From contig NZ_NQMR01000057.1 of NCBI RefSeq assembly GCF_002276045.1, positions 1 through 49,952 of the forward strand: a DNA stretch of 49,952 nucleotides, in the 5' to 3' direction. A program made the position numbers and the translations under genes. Origin of the DNA: Pseudoalteromonas sp. NBT06-2 (lineage in GTDB: Bacteria > Pseudomonadota > Gammaproteobacteria > Enterobacterales > Alteromonadaceae). The notes below the pieces were generated by a model, which did no database searches, had not been told where the DNA came from, and worked only from the letters and a program-made list of their open reading frames with translations. This document shows positions 17,093-26,212 of this stretch, piece after piece; positions within the stretch are counted from its first letter, which is position 1; each line of letters opens with the position of its first letter.

Positions 17093-17298
17093 TTATATAT
17101 TTCTCATGGTAGTTTCGCCTCCTATTGAATCAATCACAGCATCAAAACCCGTTGCGCCTAGCTCCCTTTTTATTTTGGGTTTGATGCATATTATTGTAAT
17201 CAAATGCAAATCAGCACCTAAGTATTTAACAAGCTTATGGTTCTTTTTGATGCAGTTGTAAAAACATCGGCACCACGTTGTTTAGCAAACTGAATTGC
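17093..17298 (-). pseudogene. Decayed quinone/zinc-type alcohol dehydrogenase (MDR family) fragment
   Basis: On the minus strand the sequence reads AIQFAKQRGADVFTTASKR, then after a one-base frameshift HKLVKYLGAD, then GATGFDAVIDSIGGET before a stop at 17093-17095. This is the nucleotide-binding half of a medium-chain dehydrogenase/quinone oxidoreductase: the AKxxGAxV, ASKR and GADxVIDxxGG elements are all in order. The N-terminal half and C-terminal end are missing. It lies directly after the TyrR-like gene and faces mdaB, another quinone reductase, so it may be the remnant of a related function. Confidence 0.75.
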
Positions 17299-17316
17299 GA
17301 ACTACTTGAGAGGTCA

Positions 17317-18834
17317 TTACTTGATGCCATATTTATTTAATTTTCTTGAAATAGTGGCATTTGATACATTTAAGCGCTGTGCTAATTTTCGCGTTGATGA
17401 GTGAATTAAATAAAGCTCTTGTAAAAGTGATTTTTCATAACTCTCTATTGCCGAGCCTAAAGATTTTACTTCATGAGAGTTCGCTTTAATTTTAACTTGT
17501 TCTGTCGTTGATGATGTAAAGCAAATATCATCATGATCAATCAGATTTTTATCAACCATAGCTAAAGTTCTAAAAATAACATTTTGTAATTCTCGGATAT
17601 TACCCGGCCAAGGCGCATTCTGCAGTCGTGTTATCGCACTGTGTGTGAATTGTGGACATGCAATATTAACTTGTTCAGCGGCATTTATTGCAAAACGTTG
17701 CGTTAAAGCGGGAATATCTTCTAATCGTTCTTTTAAAGGAGGTAAATTTAAGTTTAATACATTCAAACGATAGAACAAATCATCCCTAAACTCCCCTGTT
17801 GCTATCATTTCATCTAAATCTTTATGTGTTGCACAAACGATGCGTATATTCACCTTGATCTCTTGTGTTCCGCCTATTCTTCTGAAAGTAAACTCTTGTA
17901 AAAATCGTAATAACTTAGCTTGTAAATAGATAGACAACTCTGCAATTTCATCTAAAAATACAGTACCATTTTCTGCTAATTCAAATAAACCAGGTTTACC
18001 TCCTTGTTTTGATCCTGTAAAGGCGCCAGGTGCATAGCCAAATAACTCACTTTCTAATAAATTCTCAGCCAGAGTTGCACAGTTTATTGCTAAAAATGGT
18101 GCTTTAGCCCGTGGTCCTGATTCATGTAATGCTCTTGCTAATAACTCTTTGCCGGTACCTGTTTCACCGATAATTAAAACTGGTAAATCCAATTTAGCAA
18201 AGCGTATAGTTTGTTGCTGAATCAATTTCATTTGATGGCATTGACCCACCATAGATTCAATATTTTCTCCTTTGTTTGGTGATATTGCAGATATTTGTTG
18301 ACCTAATCTTTGTGGGCTGCGTAATACAATAACAGCGCCAGTTGTTTTATTTTGCGTATAAACAGGCGTGATATCCATTAAATATTGTTTATTAGCACAA
18401 GAAACTTCAAAAGATGTTTCATCATTAGGCAGCATCCTTTTAGTTGAAATCCCTATTAACTCGTTGATCCTACTGCCGATTAGTTTTTTTCTCTCGATAC
18501 CAAATGCAATTTCAGCGGCAGTATTAGCAACTAATATCTCCCCCTTAAAATCAATATCTACAAGGGGATCGGGTAACTTTGATAGCAAAGCATCTAAGTG
18601 TTTTCGTTTCAATTCGCTGGGTAACAAATCAACTTCAACTACATCTGTCACACCACGAATAGACTTGAAGGAGGAACTGATTGTTTCAAAGTTGCCGCCA
18701 CGCTCTTCAAAATGAACAAATATTTTTTGACTTACCATTTCCATAGCAGTCAAGTTCCAACCTTTTTGAACAATTGTATTGAGAATTTCTTGGGTCATGC
18801 CTAAACGGTCTTCACATAAAATATTTAGCTTCAT
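17317..18834 (-). CDS. TyrR/PhhR-like sigma-54-type transcriptional activator
   Basis: A 505-residue protein with TyrR architecture: ACT-like domain at 1-70 (LNILCEDRLGMTQEIL), PAS domain about 80-175, AAA+ domain with Walker A GETGTGKE (223-230), Walker B VFLDE (292-296) and a C-terminal Fis-type helix-turn-helix (481-505). It keeps the GAFTG loop (270-274) that contacts sigma-54; E. coli TyrR has lost it, while Pseudomonas PhhR keeps it. The gene is divergent from methionine gamma-lyase, and a sigma-54 promoter plus TGTAAC dyads lie between. An amino acid effector sensed by the ACT domain is probable. Confidence 0.92.
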   Translation of the reverse strand: MKLNILCEDRLGMTQEILNTIVQKGWNLTAMEMVSQKIFVHFEERGGNFETISSSFKSIRGVTDVVEVDLLPSELKRKHLDALLSKLPDPLVDIDFKGEILVANTAAEIAFGIERKKLIGSRINELIGISTKRMLPNDETSFEVSCANKQYLMDITPVYTQNKTTGAVIVLRSPQRLGQQISAISPNKGENIESMVGQCHQMKLIQQQTIRFAKLDLPVLIIGETGTGKELLARALHESGPRAKAPFLAINCATLAENLLESELFGYAPGAFTGSKQGGKPGLFELAENGTVFLDEIAELSIYLQAKLLRFLQEFTFRRIGGTQEIKVNIRIVCATHKDLDEMIATGEFRDDLFYRLNVLNLNLPPLKERLEDIPALTQRFAINAAEQVNIACPQFTHSAITRLQNAPWPGNIRELQNVIFRTLAMVDKNLIDHDDICFTSSTTEQVKIKANSHEVKSLGSAIESYEKSLLQELYLIHSSTRKLAQRLNVSNATISRKLNKYGIK

Positions 18835-18854
18835 TTAATTGAAATTTCAAATAT

Positions 18855-18879
18855 GTAACACGTTTCATAAAGGTAACAC
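18855..18879. promoter_or_regulatory. Direct repeat of GTAACAC upstream of the TyrR-like gene
   Basis: GTAACAC occurs at 18855-18861 and 18873-18879, 18 bases apart, just before the TyrR-like start. Together with the palindrome at 18941-18956 it makes four copies of a TAAC-type half-site within about 100 bases. It could serve autoregulation. Confidence 0.35.
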
Positions 18880-18940
18880 ACCATTAACTTTCTGAAAACT
18901 CAGGATTTCAATAAAAACACAAATGAACAAACCTGTCACC

Positions 18941-18956
18941 GTTACATACTTGTAAC
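18941..18956. promoter_or_regulatory. GTTACA-N4-TGTAAC palindrome, candidate activator site
   Basis: A perfect 6+6 dyad 63 bases before the sigma-54 promoter. Classical TyrR boxes are TGTAAA-N6-TTTACA; this has the outer order reversed (GTTACA then TGTAAC), so it is not a classical box. Its distance upstream of the -24/-12 element is right for an enhancer-binding protein. Confidence 0.45.
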
Positions 18957-19018
18957 AACCATTCATTAAAATACCGCCCCGAGAAACCTAATAGCTTGAT
19001 AATTAAGGGTATTTATTG

Positions 19019-19034
19019 TTGGCTCGTTTAATGC
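19019..19034 (+). promoter_or_regulatory. Sigma-54 promoter, TTGGCTCG-N4-ATGC
   Basis: TTGGCTCGTTTAATGC fits the sigma-54 consensus (TTGGCACG-N4-TTGC) at all but two positions, and the GG-to-GC spacing is exact. Transcription would start near 19046 and run into the 71-residue gene and methionine gamma-lyase. The divergent gene encodes a GAFTG-bearing activator, which makes the assignment more convincing. Confidence 0.7.
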
Positions 19035-19113
19035 CTTATTACTTATTAACATGAAAAGTTAATAATATAAATTTTAGCTGAACGCTAAATTTGTTTCTCC
19101 AAATCGAGTGCAC

Positions 19114-19329
19114 ATGACTATTAATAGACCTGTAAAAAAACGATCTAATATGCCTGATCAAAATGAGATCAACATGTTAGTTGAAATAGAAAATAAGGTA
19201 GGTGGGCACCAAGCATCATGTGCCTCTATCTCAACTGTCACTCAAGATTATGTCATGGACCACAATTTCACCGCTGAAAAAACAGGTCGAATGATCTCTA
19301 TTTTAGGAGATGCTGTAGATGAAAAATAG
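19114..19329 (+). CDS. Unknown 71-residue protein ahead of methionine gamma-lyase
   Basis: Start set at the ATG at 19114; a GTG at 19108 would add two residues. The product is small and soluble, with a basic N-terminus, an acidic middle (DQNEINMLVEIENK), one Cys and no membrane segment. No family is recognised. It lies between the sigma-54 promoter and megL, 80 bases before the latter, so it is likely cotranscribed. The ribosome binding site is weak. An alternative is an internal start at MPDQNE. Confidence 0.55.
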   Translation: MTINRPVKKRSNMPDQNEINMLVEIENKVGGHQASCASISTVTQDYVMDHNFTAEKTGRMISILGDAVDEK

Positions 19330-19409
19330 CAAAAGTATCAAATATTTTATTCAAAAAATTATACTAATTATTAGTCTGAAATTAAAAAAGACTATTTGAG
19401 GACAACAAA

Positions 19410-20630
19410 ATGACTTACAAAATAGAAACTAAAGCGGTACACGCAGGTAGAATTAATGATGAGCAATTTGGCTCTCTTGCAACGCCACTTTATCAAACAT
19501 CTACTTTTGTTTTTAAAAATGCAGAGCAAGGAAGAGCCCGTTTTGCAGGTGAGGAAGAAGGTTATATCTATACTCGATTAGGAAACCCTACTACTCGCCA
19601 ATTTGAGCAAAAATTAGCTGCTCTTGAAGGCATGGAAGATGCTGCAGCAACTGCTACTGGCATGGCTGCGGTTTCAGCATCAGTGATGGCAAATATTCAA
19701 GCAGGCGATCACATCATTGCCTCAAAAGCACTATATGGCTGTAGTTTTGCTTTATTTAGCCACATGTTAACTAAGTTTGCTGTTGAAGTGACTTTTGTGG
19801 ATATGACACAACCTGAAGAGTTAGAAGCTGCATTACAAGAAAATACTAAAATTGTATTTATCGAAACGCCAATCAATCCAAATTTAGTTGTAATTGATTT
19901 AAAAATGGTAGGCGACTTTGCTAAAAAGCATAATTTAATCTCCATCTGTGATAATACTTTTTTAACGCCAATTTTACAGCGTCCTTTTGAGTTTGGTTTT
20001 GATATCGTAATCCACAGCGCAACTAAGTATTTAAATGGTCATGGTGATGTTGTTGCAGGTATTATCTGTGGCTCTAACGAGATGATTGAACACATTAAAT
20101 TAACGGCATTAAAAGATATTGGCGGTACAATAAGTCCGCACGATGCTTGGTTAATTTTGCGCGGTTTAAAAACATTACATATCAGAATGAAAGCACACTG
20201 TGAAAATGCGCAAAAAGTAGCCGAATTTTTAGATCAACATCAAATGATAAGCAATGTTTATTATCCTGGTCTTAAAAATCATCAAGGTAACAAATATATA
20301 GGCAAACAAATGAAAGCTGCGGGTGGTGTTATTGCTTTTGAAATTAAAGGTAACATTGAAGACGGGCAAAGATTTATTGATTCAACTCACTTATTCAGTA
20401 TTGCAGTAAGCTTAGGTGATGCAGAATCGTTGATTCAACATCCGGCATCAATGACGCATAGCCCATATACACCAGAAGAACGTGCAGAAGCTGGGATCAG
20501 CGATGGTTTGATCCGTATTTCTGTAGGTTTAGAAAATGCAGATGATTTAATTGAAGATTTAAATATAGCTTTACTTCAAGCTATGAGCCATAAATCAGCT
20601 TCATCTGATAAAGATCTTATTCTGGAATAA
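19410..20630 (+). CDS. megL: Methionine gamma-lyase
   Basis: A 406-residue PLP enzyme of the cystathionine gamma-synthase group. The PLP Lys lies in SATKYLNGHGD; the YIYTRLGNPT segment supplies phosphate and substrate contacts. ALYGCSFAL carries the Cys characteristic of methionine gamma-lyase rather than cystathionine enzymes. It splits methionine to methanethiol, 2-oxobutyrate and ammonia. GAGGA lies 8 bases before the ATG. The upstream sigma-54 promoter and TyrR-like activator suggest control by amino acid or nitrogen signals. O-acetylhomoserine sulfhydrylase-type activity is a less likely alternative. Confidence 0.88.
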   Translation: MTYKIETKAVHAGRINDEQFGSLATPLYQTSTFVFKNAEQGRARFAGEEEGYIYTRLGNPTTRQFEQKLAALEGMEDAAATATGMAAVSASVMANIQAGDHIIASKALYGCSFALFSHMLTKFAVEVTFVDMTQPEELEAALQENTKIVFIETPINPNLVVIDLKMVGDFAKKHNLISICDNTFLTPILQRPFEFGFDIVIHSATKYLNGHGDVVAGIICGSNEMIEHIKLTALKDIGGTISPHDAWLILRGLKTLHIRMKAHCENAQKVAEFLDQHQMISNVYYPGLKNHQGNKYIGKQMKAAGGVIAFEIKGNIEDGQRFIDSTHLFSIAVSLGDAESLIQHPASMTHSPYTPEERAEAGISDGLIRISVGLENADDLIEDLNIALLQAMSHKSASSDKDLILE

Positions 20631-20674
20631 AAAATTAACACAATTAAAATGAGACCGCTCCTCCTACCCAGGTA

Positions 20675-20810
20675 GTGTTCATAAATCTGTGTCATTTCAG
20701 TATAATAGTTAAAAAGGAATGACACATGACCAATACATTTGATTTTGAAGGGCGCTTAGACAGTGTACTCGATATTTAGAATTTATACGCTGACACAGAA
20801 TTATGAACAC
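20675..20810. mobile_element. 136-bp MITE-like element with 20-bp terminal inverted repeats
   Basis: The ends GTGTTCATAAATCTGTGTCA (20675-20694) and its near complement at 20791-20810 match at 19 of 20 positions. Inside, an ATG at 20726 with a Shine-Dalgarno (AAAAAGGA) opens a 17-codon frame (MTNTFDFEGRLDSVLDI), which looks like the beginning of a transposase. It therefore seems to be an internally deleted insertion sequence; the end sequence recalls IS256-type elements, which is from memory and uncertain. No clear target duplication was found. Confidence 0.75.
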
Positions 20811-20839
20811 CCTCAATATTTCAAAATATACCTTTGTGA

Positions 20840-22396
20840 TTATTGATATAAATATTTTACATAAGCATTTGCACTATCATGCCAATTAAACCTAGCTTCT
20901 TTTGCGTTGTTTACTATATTTATCCATCTTTTTTGTTTTGAGCAATATATATCTAAAGATAGTTTAAATACTGATATTAAATTTTCTTGTTGCTGCTTTA
21001 TAGAGTTTCCATCGAAACAAAAACCATTTTCTAAATGTTTTATTGTATCTTTCAGTCCACCAACAGAATGTACTAAACAAGGTTGACCTGCTCTTAAAGC
21101 TAGCATCTGACTAATACCACATGGTTCAAATGAGCTTGGCATTAAAAACAAATTTCCCATTTGATACAAGTCATCGCTAAGTTCATGACCATATCCATTT
21201 AGAAATAAAAAGTTATCATGTTTAACCATTAACTGCATAAGCTCAATTTCTATCAGACTATCACCAGAACCTAAGATAATCATTCTGCCATCTCTAGTTT
21301 CTAAAAAGTTTAAGATTTTAGAGAGAGTATCTTCATGACCTATATTTTGTCTTAACAGTAATACTTTTTGATCTGTAAGGCGTCCAATACTTGTTATTAA
21401 AGGACCATTAAAATCATCTTTTATAAGCCATTCATTTATCCGTTCACTTGCTAAATAATGAACCGTTTTTAACTGAGCGGTTGCTGACATCCAATTTGTA
21501 ATAGATCGTTTCGCTTTTTTTAGTAACATCTCATGTGTCGTTGCATTTTTTGGCACTTGTTGGTAATCGCAACCATTTAAAATTCCGCAGACTTTGCCTT
21601 CTTCAGATGCTTTAGTTAAATCTGCTTCTAATCCCTCTCCCCCAAAAAAACCTTTATCATAATTACTTTTTTCTATTACCTCTAATGCATAGGTTGGTGA
21701 TACTAAATGAACTTTATCAACTAAGTTAATCGCTGCGCGCATAGGATTAAAGCAATGAGGATATCTAGGATCACATATTATTTGTCCATCATAAGATAAT
21801 GAACCGAACCAATGCTCCAAGCTTGATTCATCATGTGAAAACGGACGTATCCCTTGTAAAGCAAGATTATGAACTGTATATACCATATGAATTTCTTTTA
21901 GAGATTTATACCGTGCTCCATATTCACATAGCACAGCAATAAGTGCGCTATGCCAGTCATGTAAATGTAATACATCTGGTTTTGGTAAATGTTGCTCATA
22001 AAGTGCTTGTACAACTGCAGCACAAAATAAAGCGTATTTAGTGGCATCTGAAGAGAATGGACGATCATTGGGGTCATCCAAATAAACGCGCCCAATTCCC
22101 CCAGAGCTAAATAAAGGATGACTTAAAATATACTGCCTTACCTTTACTTCATTTTTATCTGTAAATATTTCATGTAATTTAACTTCTTCATGATGACCAC
22201 TAAATGGTACATAAAAAGATGCAATGGTTCTAAATTCATAGACTTTTGTATAATTCCCATAATCAGGAATAATCACGTTAACATTATGATCAAGATGAGA
22301 AAGTGCTACAGGTATATCTCTAACTACATCTGCAACACCACCTACTTTAGCGCCTTTAATCGCATCATTTTCCGCTGCGACCATTAAAATTTTCAT
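20840..22396 (-). CDS. glgA: Glycogen synthase
   Basis: A 518-residue GT5 glycosyltransferase that adds glucose from ADP-glucose to the non-reducing ends of glycogen. The N-terminal ADP-glucose loop reads KVGGVADV (usual KTGGL), with HDWHSALI and the C-terminal PSSFEPCGISQ and GGLKDT motifs in place. It is longer than E. coli GlgA (477) through loops in the middle. Last gene of the leftward glycogen operon, 13 bases after glgC. The MITE lies about 30 bases beyond its stop. Confidence 0.95.
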   Translation of the reverse strand: MKILMVAAENDAIKGAKVGGVADVVRDIPVALSHLDHNVNVIIPDYGNYTKVYEFRTIASFYVPFSGHHEEVKLHEIFTDKNEVKVRQYILSHPLFSSGGIGRVYLDDPNDRPFSSDATKYALFCAAVVQALYEQHLPKPDVLHLHDWHSALIAVLCEYGARYKSLKEIHMVYTVHNLALQGIRPFSHDESSLEHWFGSLSYDGQIICDPRYPHCFNPMRAAINLVDKVHLVSPTYALEVIEKSNYDKGFFGGEGLEADLTKASEEGKVCGILNGCDYQQVPKNATTHEMLLKKAKRSITNWMSATAQLKTVHYLASERINEWLIKDDFNGPLITSIGRLTDQKVLLLRQNIGHEDTLSKILNFLETRDGRMIILGSGDSLIEIELMQLMVKHDNFLFLNGYGHELSDDLYQMGNLFLMPSSFEPCGISQMLALRAGQPCLVHSVGGLKDTIKHLENGFCFDGNSIKQQQENLISVFKLSLDIYCSKQKRWINIVNNAKEARFNWHDSANAYVKYLYQ

Positions 22397-22409
22397 ATCT
22401 ATTTTAACC

Positions 22410-23717
22410 TTAAGCCAATTCAGCCACTTCTTTTGTGTTATCTGTTACTTGCTGTTTTTCTGCTAAAGCGGTTAACATATCTCTTGTCACTAAAACGATA
22501 CCTTTTTTAGATACCCGAAAACCATTTTTGATGTCTTGTTCCTTGTCATACCCTATCTCTAAGTCATCAGGAATAACACAGCTACGATCTATGATCGCAC
22601 GCTTTATTCTACAATTTCGACCTATTACAGCTGCAGGCAAAATCACACTTTCATTGATTTCACAAAATGAATGAACATGAACGTTTGAGAACAATAATGA
22701 CTTTCTAACTGTTGCGCCAGAAATAATACAACCTCCAGAAACAGTAGAATCAACCGCCATACCACGTCGCTCATCATTATCAAATACAAATTTGGCAGGT
22801 GCTAATTGTTCTTGGTATGTCCAAATTGGCCAATTAGCATCATAAAGATCAAGTTGTGGCTCAGGCGAAGCCAGTTCCATATTCGCTTCCCAAAATGAAT
22901 CTAAAGTACCTACATCTCGCCAATAAGGTTGACCTTTATGCCCAGGATCACTAAATGGAAAAGCAAATACATTATGTTCTTCAATTATTGCAGGAATGAT
23001 ATCATGTCCAAAATCACGACCTGATCCTGCTCTTTGTGCATCTTTCTTAAGTTGCTCAAATAGAAACTCAGTATTAAAAACATAATTACCCATGGAAGCT
23101 AAACACGTGCCTGATTTTCCTGGAATTGAAGTAGGACTTTCCGGCTTTTCATCAAATCTTTTAACGCGATTTTGATTATCCACTGTCATTACACCAAATG
23201 TATCTGCGGCCTCAGCTACATCGGTTTCAATACAACATACTGTCATATCTGCATTTGTTTCTACGTGCTTCGCAATTAGAGCACCATAATCCATTCTATA
23301 GACATGATCACCCGATAAAATCATTACGTATTTAGGTAATTCATGACGAATAATATCCATATTTTGAAAAACAGCATCGGCGGTTCCACAATACCAGTCA
23401 TCTCCATATCTTTGCGATGCAGGAAGAATTTCAACAGATTCACCAAGCTCTTTTTTAAAGTGACCCCAAGCACGATTTACATGGCGTATTAAAGAATGGG
23501 ATTTATATTGTGTTGCAATACCGACTCTTCTGATCCCAGAATTGATACAATTAGATAATGGAAAGTCAATGATCCTAAATTTTCCTCCAAAATATACAGC
23601 AGGTTTGGCACGCCAATCAGTGAGTTCATGTAAACGAGACCCTCTGCCACCCGCTAAAATGAGTGCATAAGTTTCTCTTGTTAAATTACTAATATAACGA
23701 TTTTCATAATTTGGCAT
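22410..23717 (-). CDS. glgC: Glucose-1-phosphate adenylyltransferase
   Basis: A 435-residue ADP-glucose pyrophosphorylase. N-terminal LAGGRGSRL binds the nucleotide and [20 protein letters not shown] and the beta-helix C-terminus follow the GlgC order. It makes ADP-glucose, the committed and usually allosterically controlled step. It lies between glgP and glgA with gaps of 13 and 20 bases. Confidence 0.97.
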   Translation of the reverse strand: MPNYENRYISNLTRETYALILAGGRGSRLHELTDWRAKPAVYFGGKFRIIDFPLSNCINSGIRRVGIATQYKSHSLIRHVNRAWGHFKKELGESVEILPASQRYGDDWYCGTADAVFQNMDIIRHELPKYVMILSGDHVYRMDYGALIAKHVETNADMTVCCIETDVAEAADTFGVMTVDNQNRVKRFDEKPESPTSIPGKSGTCLASMGNYVFNTEFLFEQLKKDAQRAGSGRDFGHDIIPAIIEEHNVFAFPFSDPGHKGQPYWRDVGTLDSFWEANMELASPEPQLDLYDANWPIWTYQEQLAPAKFVFDNDERRGMAVDSTVSGGCIISGATVRKSLLFSNVHVHSFCEINESVILPAAVIGRNCRIKRAIIDRSCVIPDDLEIGYDKEQDIKNGFRVSKKGIVLVTRDMLTALAEKQQVTDNTKEVAELA

Positions 23718-23737
23718 TTTTACTTCTCCGTAAGTAT

Positions 23738-26212
23738 TTAAATGTTTTTCAATTGCCAGATCTCCTGGCTATATTCGTTAATAGTGCGATCACTTGAAAA
23801 TGAACCACTGGCCGCGGTGTTCAAAATACTTAACCGAGTCCAATGGGTTTTATCTTGGTACGCAATTTCTGCCATATGCTGTGCTTTGACATAACTTTCA
23901 AAATCATAAGCGACTAGCCATTCATCGGTTGGGCTTTTAATTGAATCTAGTAGAGGGTTAAATAAACCTGGTTCAAACAAATTGAAATGACCAGAGTCAA
24001 TGAGTGATATAACTTCTTTTAAATCTTGTGAGTTTTCGATGATATTAATTGGATCATATGCTTTTCTTATATTGGCTAATTGCTCTGATTTGGCTCCAAA
24101 TAAAAAGAAATTCTCATCACCTACCGCATCTTTGATTTCTATATTGGCACCATCTAAAGTGCCAATTGTTATGGCACCATTCATCATAAACTTCATGTTA
24201 CCAGTACCTGATGCTTCTTTACCTGTGGTTGAAATTTGCTCTGATAGATCTGTAGCAGGACATATGGTTTCCATTGCAGTCACATTATAATTTGGTAAAA
24301 ATGCAACTCGTAAATAAGATTTAGCAAGGGGATCTGAATTGATTGTCTGTGCGACATTATTTATTAATTTAATAATGAGTTTTGCAATAAAATAACCCGG
24401 TGCGGCTTTACCACCAAATAAAACACAACGCGGTGTTAAAGTTTCAGTATCGCCTTTACGAATTCGCTCATATAAATGAATAACATGTAATACATTTAAA
24501 AGCTGACGTTTATATTCATGTATACGTTTTACTTGTACATCAAACATCATATTCGGATCAAACTCTACGTTACAATCTCTTTTTACTAAAGCAATTAGCT
24601 TTTGTTTATTTTTAAACTTAACTTGCTGCCATTTTAGTTGAAATGCTTTATTATCATAAAGTCTGCGTATTTGCTTTACCTTTGAAAAGTCATTTATCCA
24701 ATCGTTACCAATATTGTCCGAGATTAACTTTGCTAAATTTTCATTACAATGAGAAAGCCAACGCCTAGGTGTGACACCATTGGTCTTATTGTTAAATTTA
24801 GTAGGCCAAAGTAGATAAAAGTCGTTAAATAACCCTTTTGTGAGTAATTGTGTATGTAAAGCAGCTACGCCATTAACCGAAAAGCTCCCTACAATAGCAA
24901 GATATGCCATTCTTACTTGAGGTACATCTCCTTCCTCAATTAACGACATAGCGCTTTGTTTTTGGGTATCGCCAGGCCATTTACAAGCAACTTCGACTAA
25001 AAATCGAGCGTTAATCTCAAAAATAATCTCGAGTAATCTTGGTAGCAAGTTTTTAAATAAAGGAACTGACCACTTTTCTAATGCCTCAGGAAGTAAAGTA
25101 TGATTTGTATAAGCCATCGTTTTTGTTGTAATTGACCAAGATTGCTCCCAATTAAGCTCATAATCATCTATTAATAATCGCATTAACTCAGCAACTGCAA
25201 TACTTGGATGAGTATCATTTAATTGAAATACATTGTAGCTTGAAAAATCTCTAAAATTTTCTCCATAACGGCTAACCCAGTCGGCTAAAATATCTTGTAA
25301 ACTGGCTGAAGTTAAAAAATATTGTTGACGTAATCTCAGTTCTTTACCATTTTCACTAGCATCATTGGGGTATAAAACCATGGTAATTTGTTCAGCTAAA
25401 TTTTTATGCGCTACGGCTTCTGTATAGCTTCCTGCATTAAATTCATTTAAATCAAATTCATCAGTAGCTTCTGCTTTCCATAATCTTAATGTATTGACAA
25501 CATTATTTTTATACCCTGGAATAGGTACATCGTAGGGAACGGCTAGTACATCTTGCGTTCCCAGCCATTGATGATGTTTTCTTCCTTGTTTATCTTGATA
25601 GACTTCTACAGTGCCAAAAAATTTTATACGTCGAGTATGTTCCGGTGCCGATATTTCCCATGGATGCCCTTCTCTTAACCAGTTATCTGGATGTTCAACT
25701 TGATGACCTTTTTCAATACTCTGATTAAACATGCCATATTCATACCTGATCCCATATCCTGTAACAGGTAATGCTAAACTTGCACAACTATCCAAAAAGC
25801 ATGCAGCTAATCGGCCTAAGCCGCCATTACCAAGCCCAGCGTCATGTTCAGCAGCTGATACCTCTTCTAAAGTACTTGAGTATTGCTCTAACGCTTTTTT
25901 TACACTTTCATCTAAATCTAAATTTAAAATCGCATTACCAAGTGCTCTACCCATTAAAAACTCTAATGACAAATATGCGACTTGTTTTGTCGGTTTTTTA
26001 AGTAAATCTTGTCTTGTTTGACGACATCGCGCGATAAGTCTGTCACGAATAGTTAATGCCAGTGCGTTATATAAATATAAATGCGACTTTCCTACGCGAT
26101 CGCGCCCTAAGGTATAATAAAAATGCCTTGTTAAATCGTCATGTAGTGTACTTTCATCTATGACAGGTCCGTCTTGAAAATCACACAAACTAGAAATGTT
26201 TTCACTACTCAC
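23738..26212 (-). CDS. glgP: Glycogen phosphorylase
   Basis: An 824-residue GT35 phosphorylase, near the E. coli lengths (797-815). It has the N-terminal [13 protein letters not shown] segment and the PLP site [15 protein letters not shown], whose Lys holds the cofactor. It releases glucose-1-phosphate from chain ends. Its start overlaps the glgX stop by 8 bases, so translation is coupled. Synthesis and breakdown genes thus share one transcript. Confidence 0.97.
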   Translation of the reverse strand: MSSENISSLCDFQDGPVIDESTLHDDLTRHFYYTLGRDRVGKSHLYLYNALALTIRDRLIARCRQTRQDLLKKPTKQVAYLSLEFLMGRALGNAILNLDLDESVKKALEQYSSTLEEVSAAEHDAGLGNGGLGRLAACFLDSCASLALPVTGYGIRYEYGMFNQSIEKGHQVEHPDNWLREGHPWEISAPEHTRRIKFFGTVEVYQDKQGRKHHQWLGTQDVLAVPYDVPIPGYKNNVVNTLRLWKAEATDEFDLNEFNAGSYTEAVAHKNLAEQITMVLYPNDASENGKELRLRQQYFLTSASLQDILADWVSRYGENFRDFSSYNVFQLNDTHPSIAVAELMRLLIDDYELNWEQSWSITTKTMAYTNHTLLPEALEKWSVPLFKNLLPRLLEIIFEINARFLVEVACKWPGDTQKQSAMSLIEEGDVPQVRMAYLAIVGSFSVNGVAALHTQLLTKGLFNDFYLLWPTKFNNKTNGVTPRRWLSHCNENLAKLISDNIGNDWINDFSKVKQIRRLYDNKAFQLKWQQVKFKNKQKLIALVKRDCNVEFDPNMMFDVQVKRIHEYKRQLLNVLHVIHLYERIRKGDTETLTPRCVLFGGKAAPGYFIAKLIIKLINNVAQTINSDPLAKSYLRVAFLPNYNVTAMETICPATDLSEQISTTGKEASGTGNMKFMMNGAITIGTLDGANIEIKDAVGDENFFLFGAKSEQLANIRKAYDPINIIENSQDLKEVISLIDSGHFNLFEPGLFNPLLDSIKSPTDEWLVAYDFESYVKAQHMAEIAYQDKTHWTRLSILNTAASGSFSSDRTINEYSQEIWQLKNI

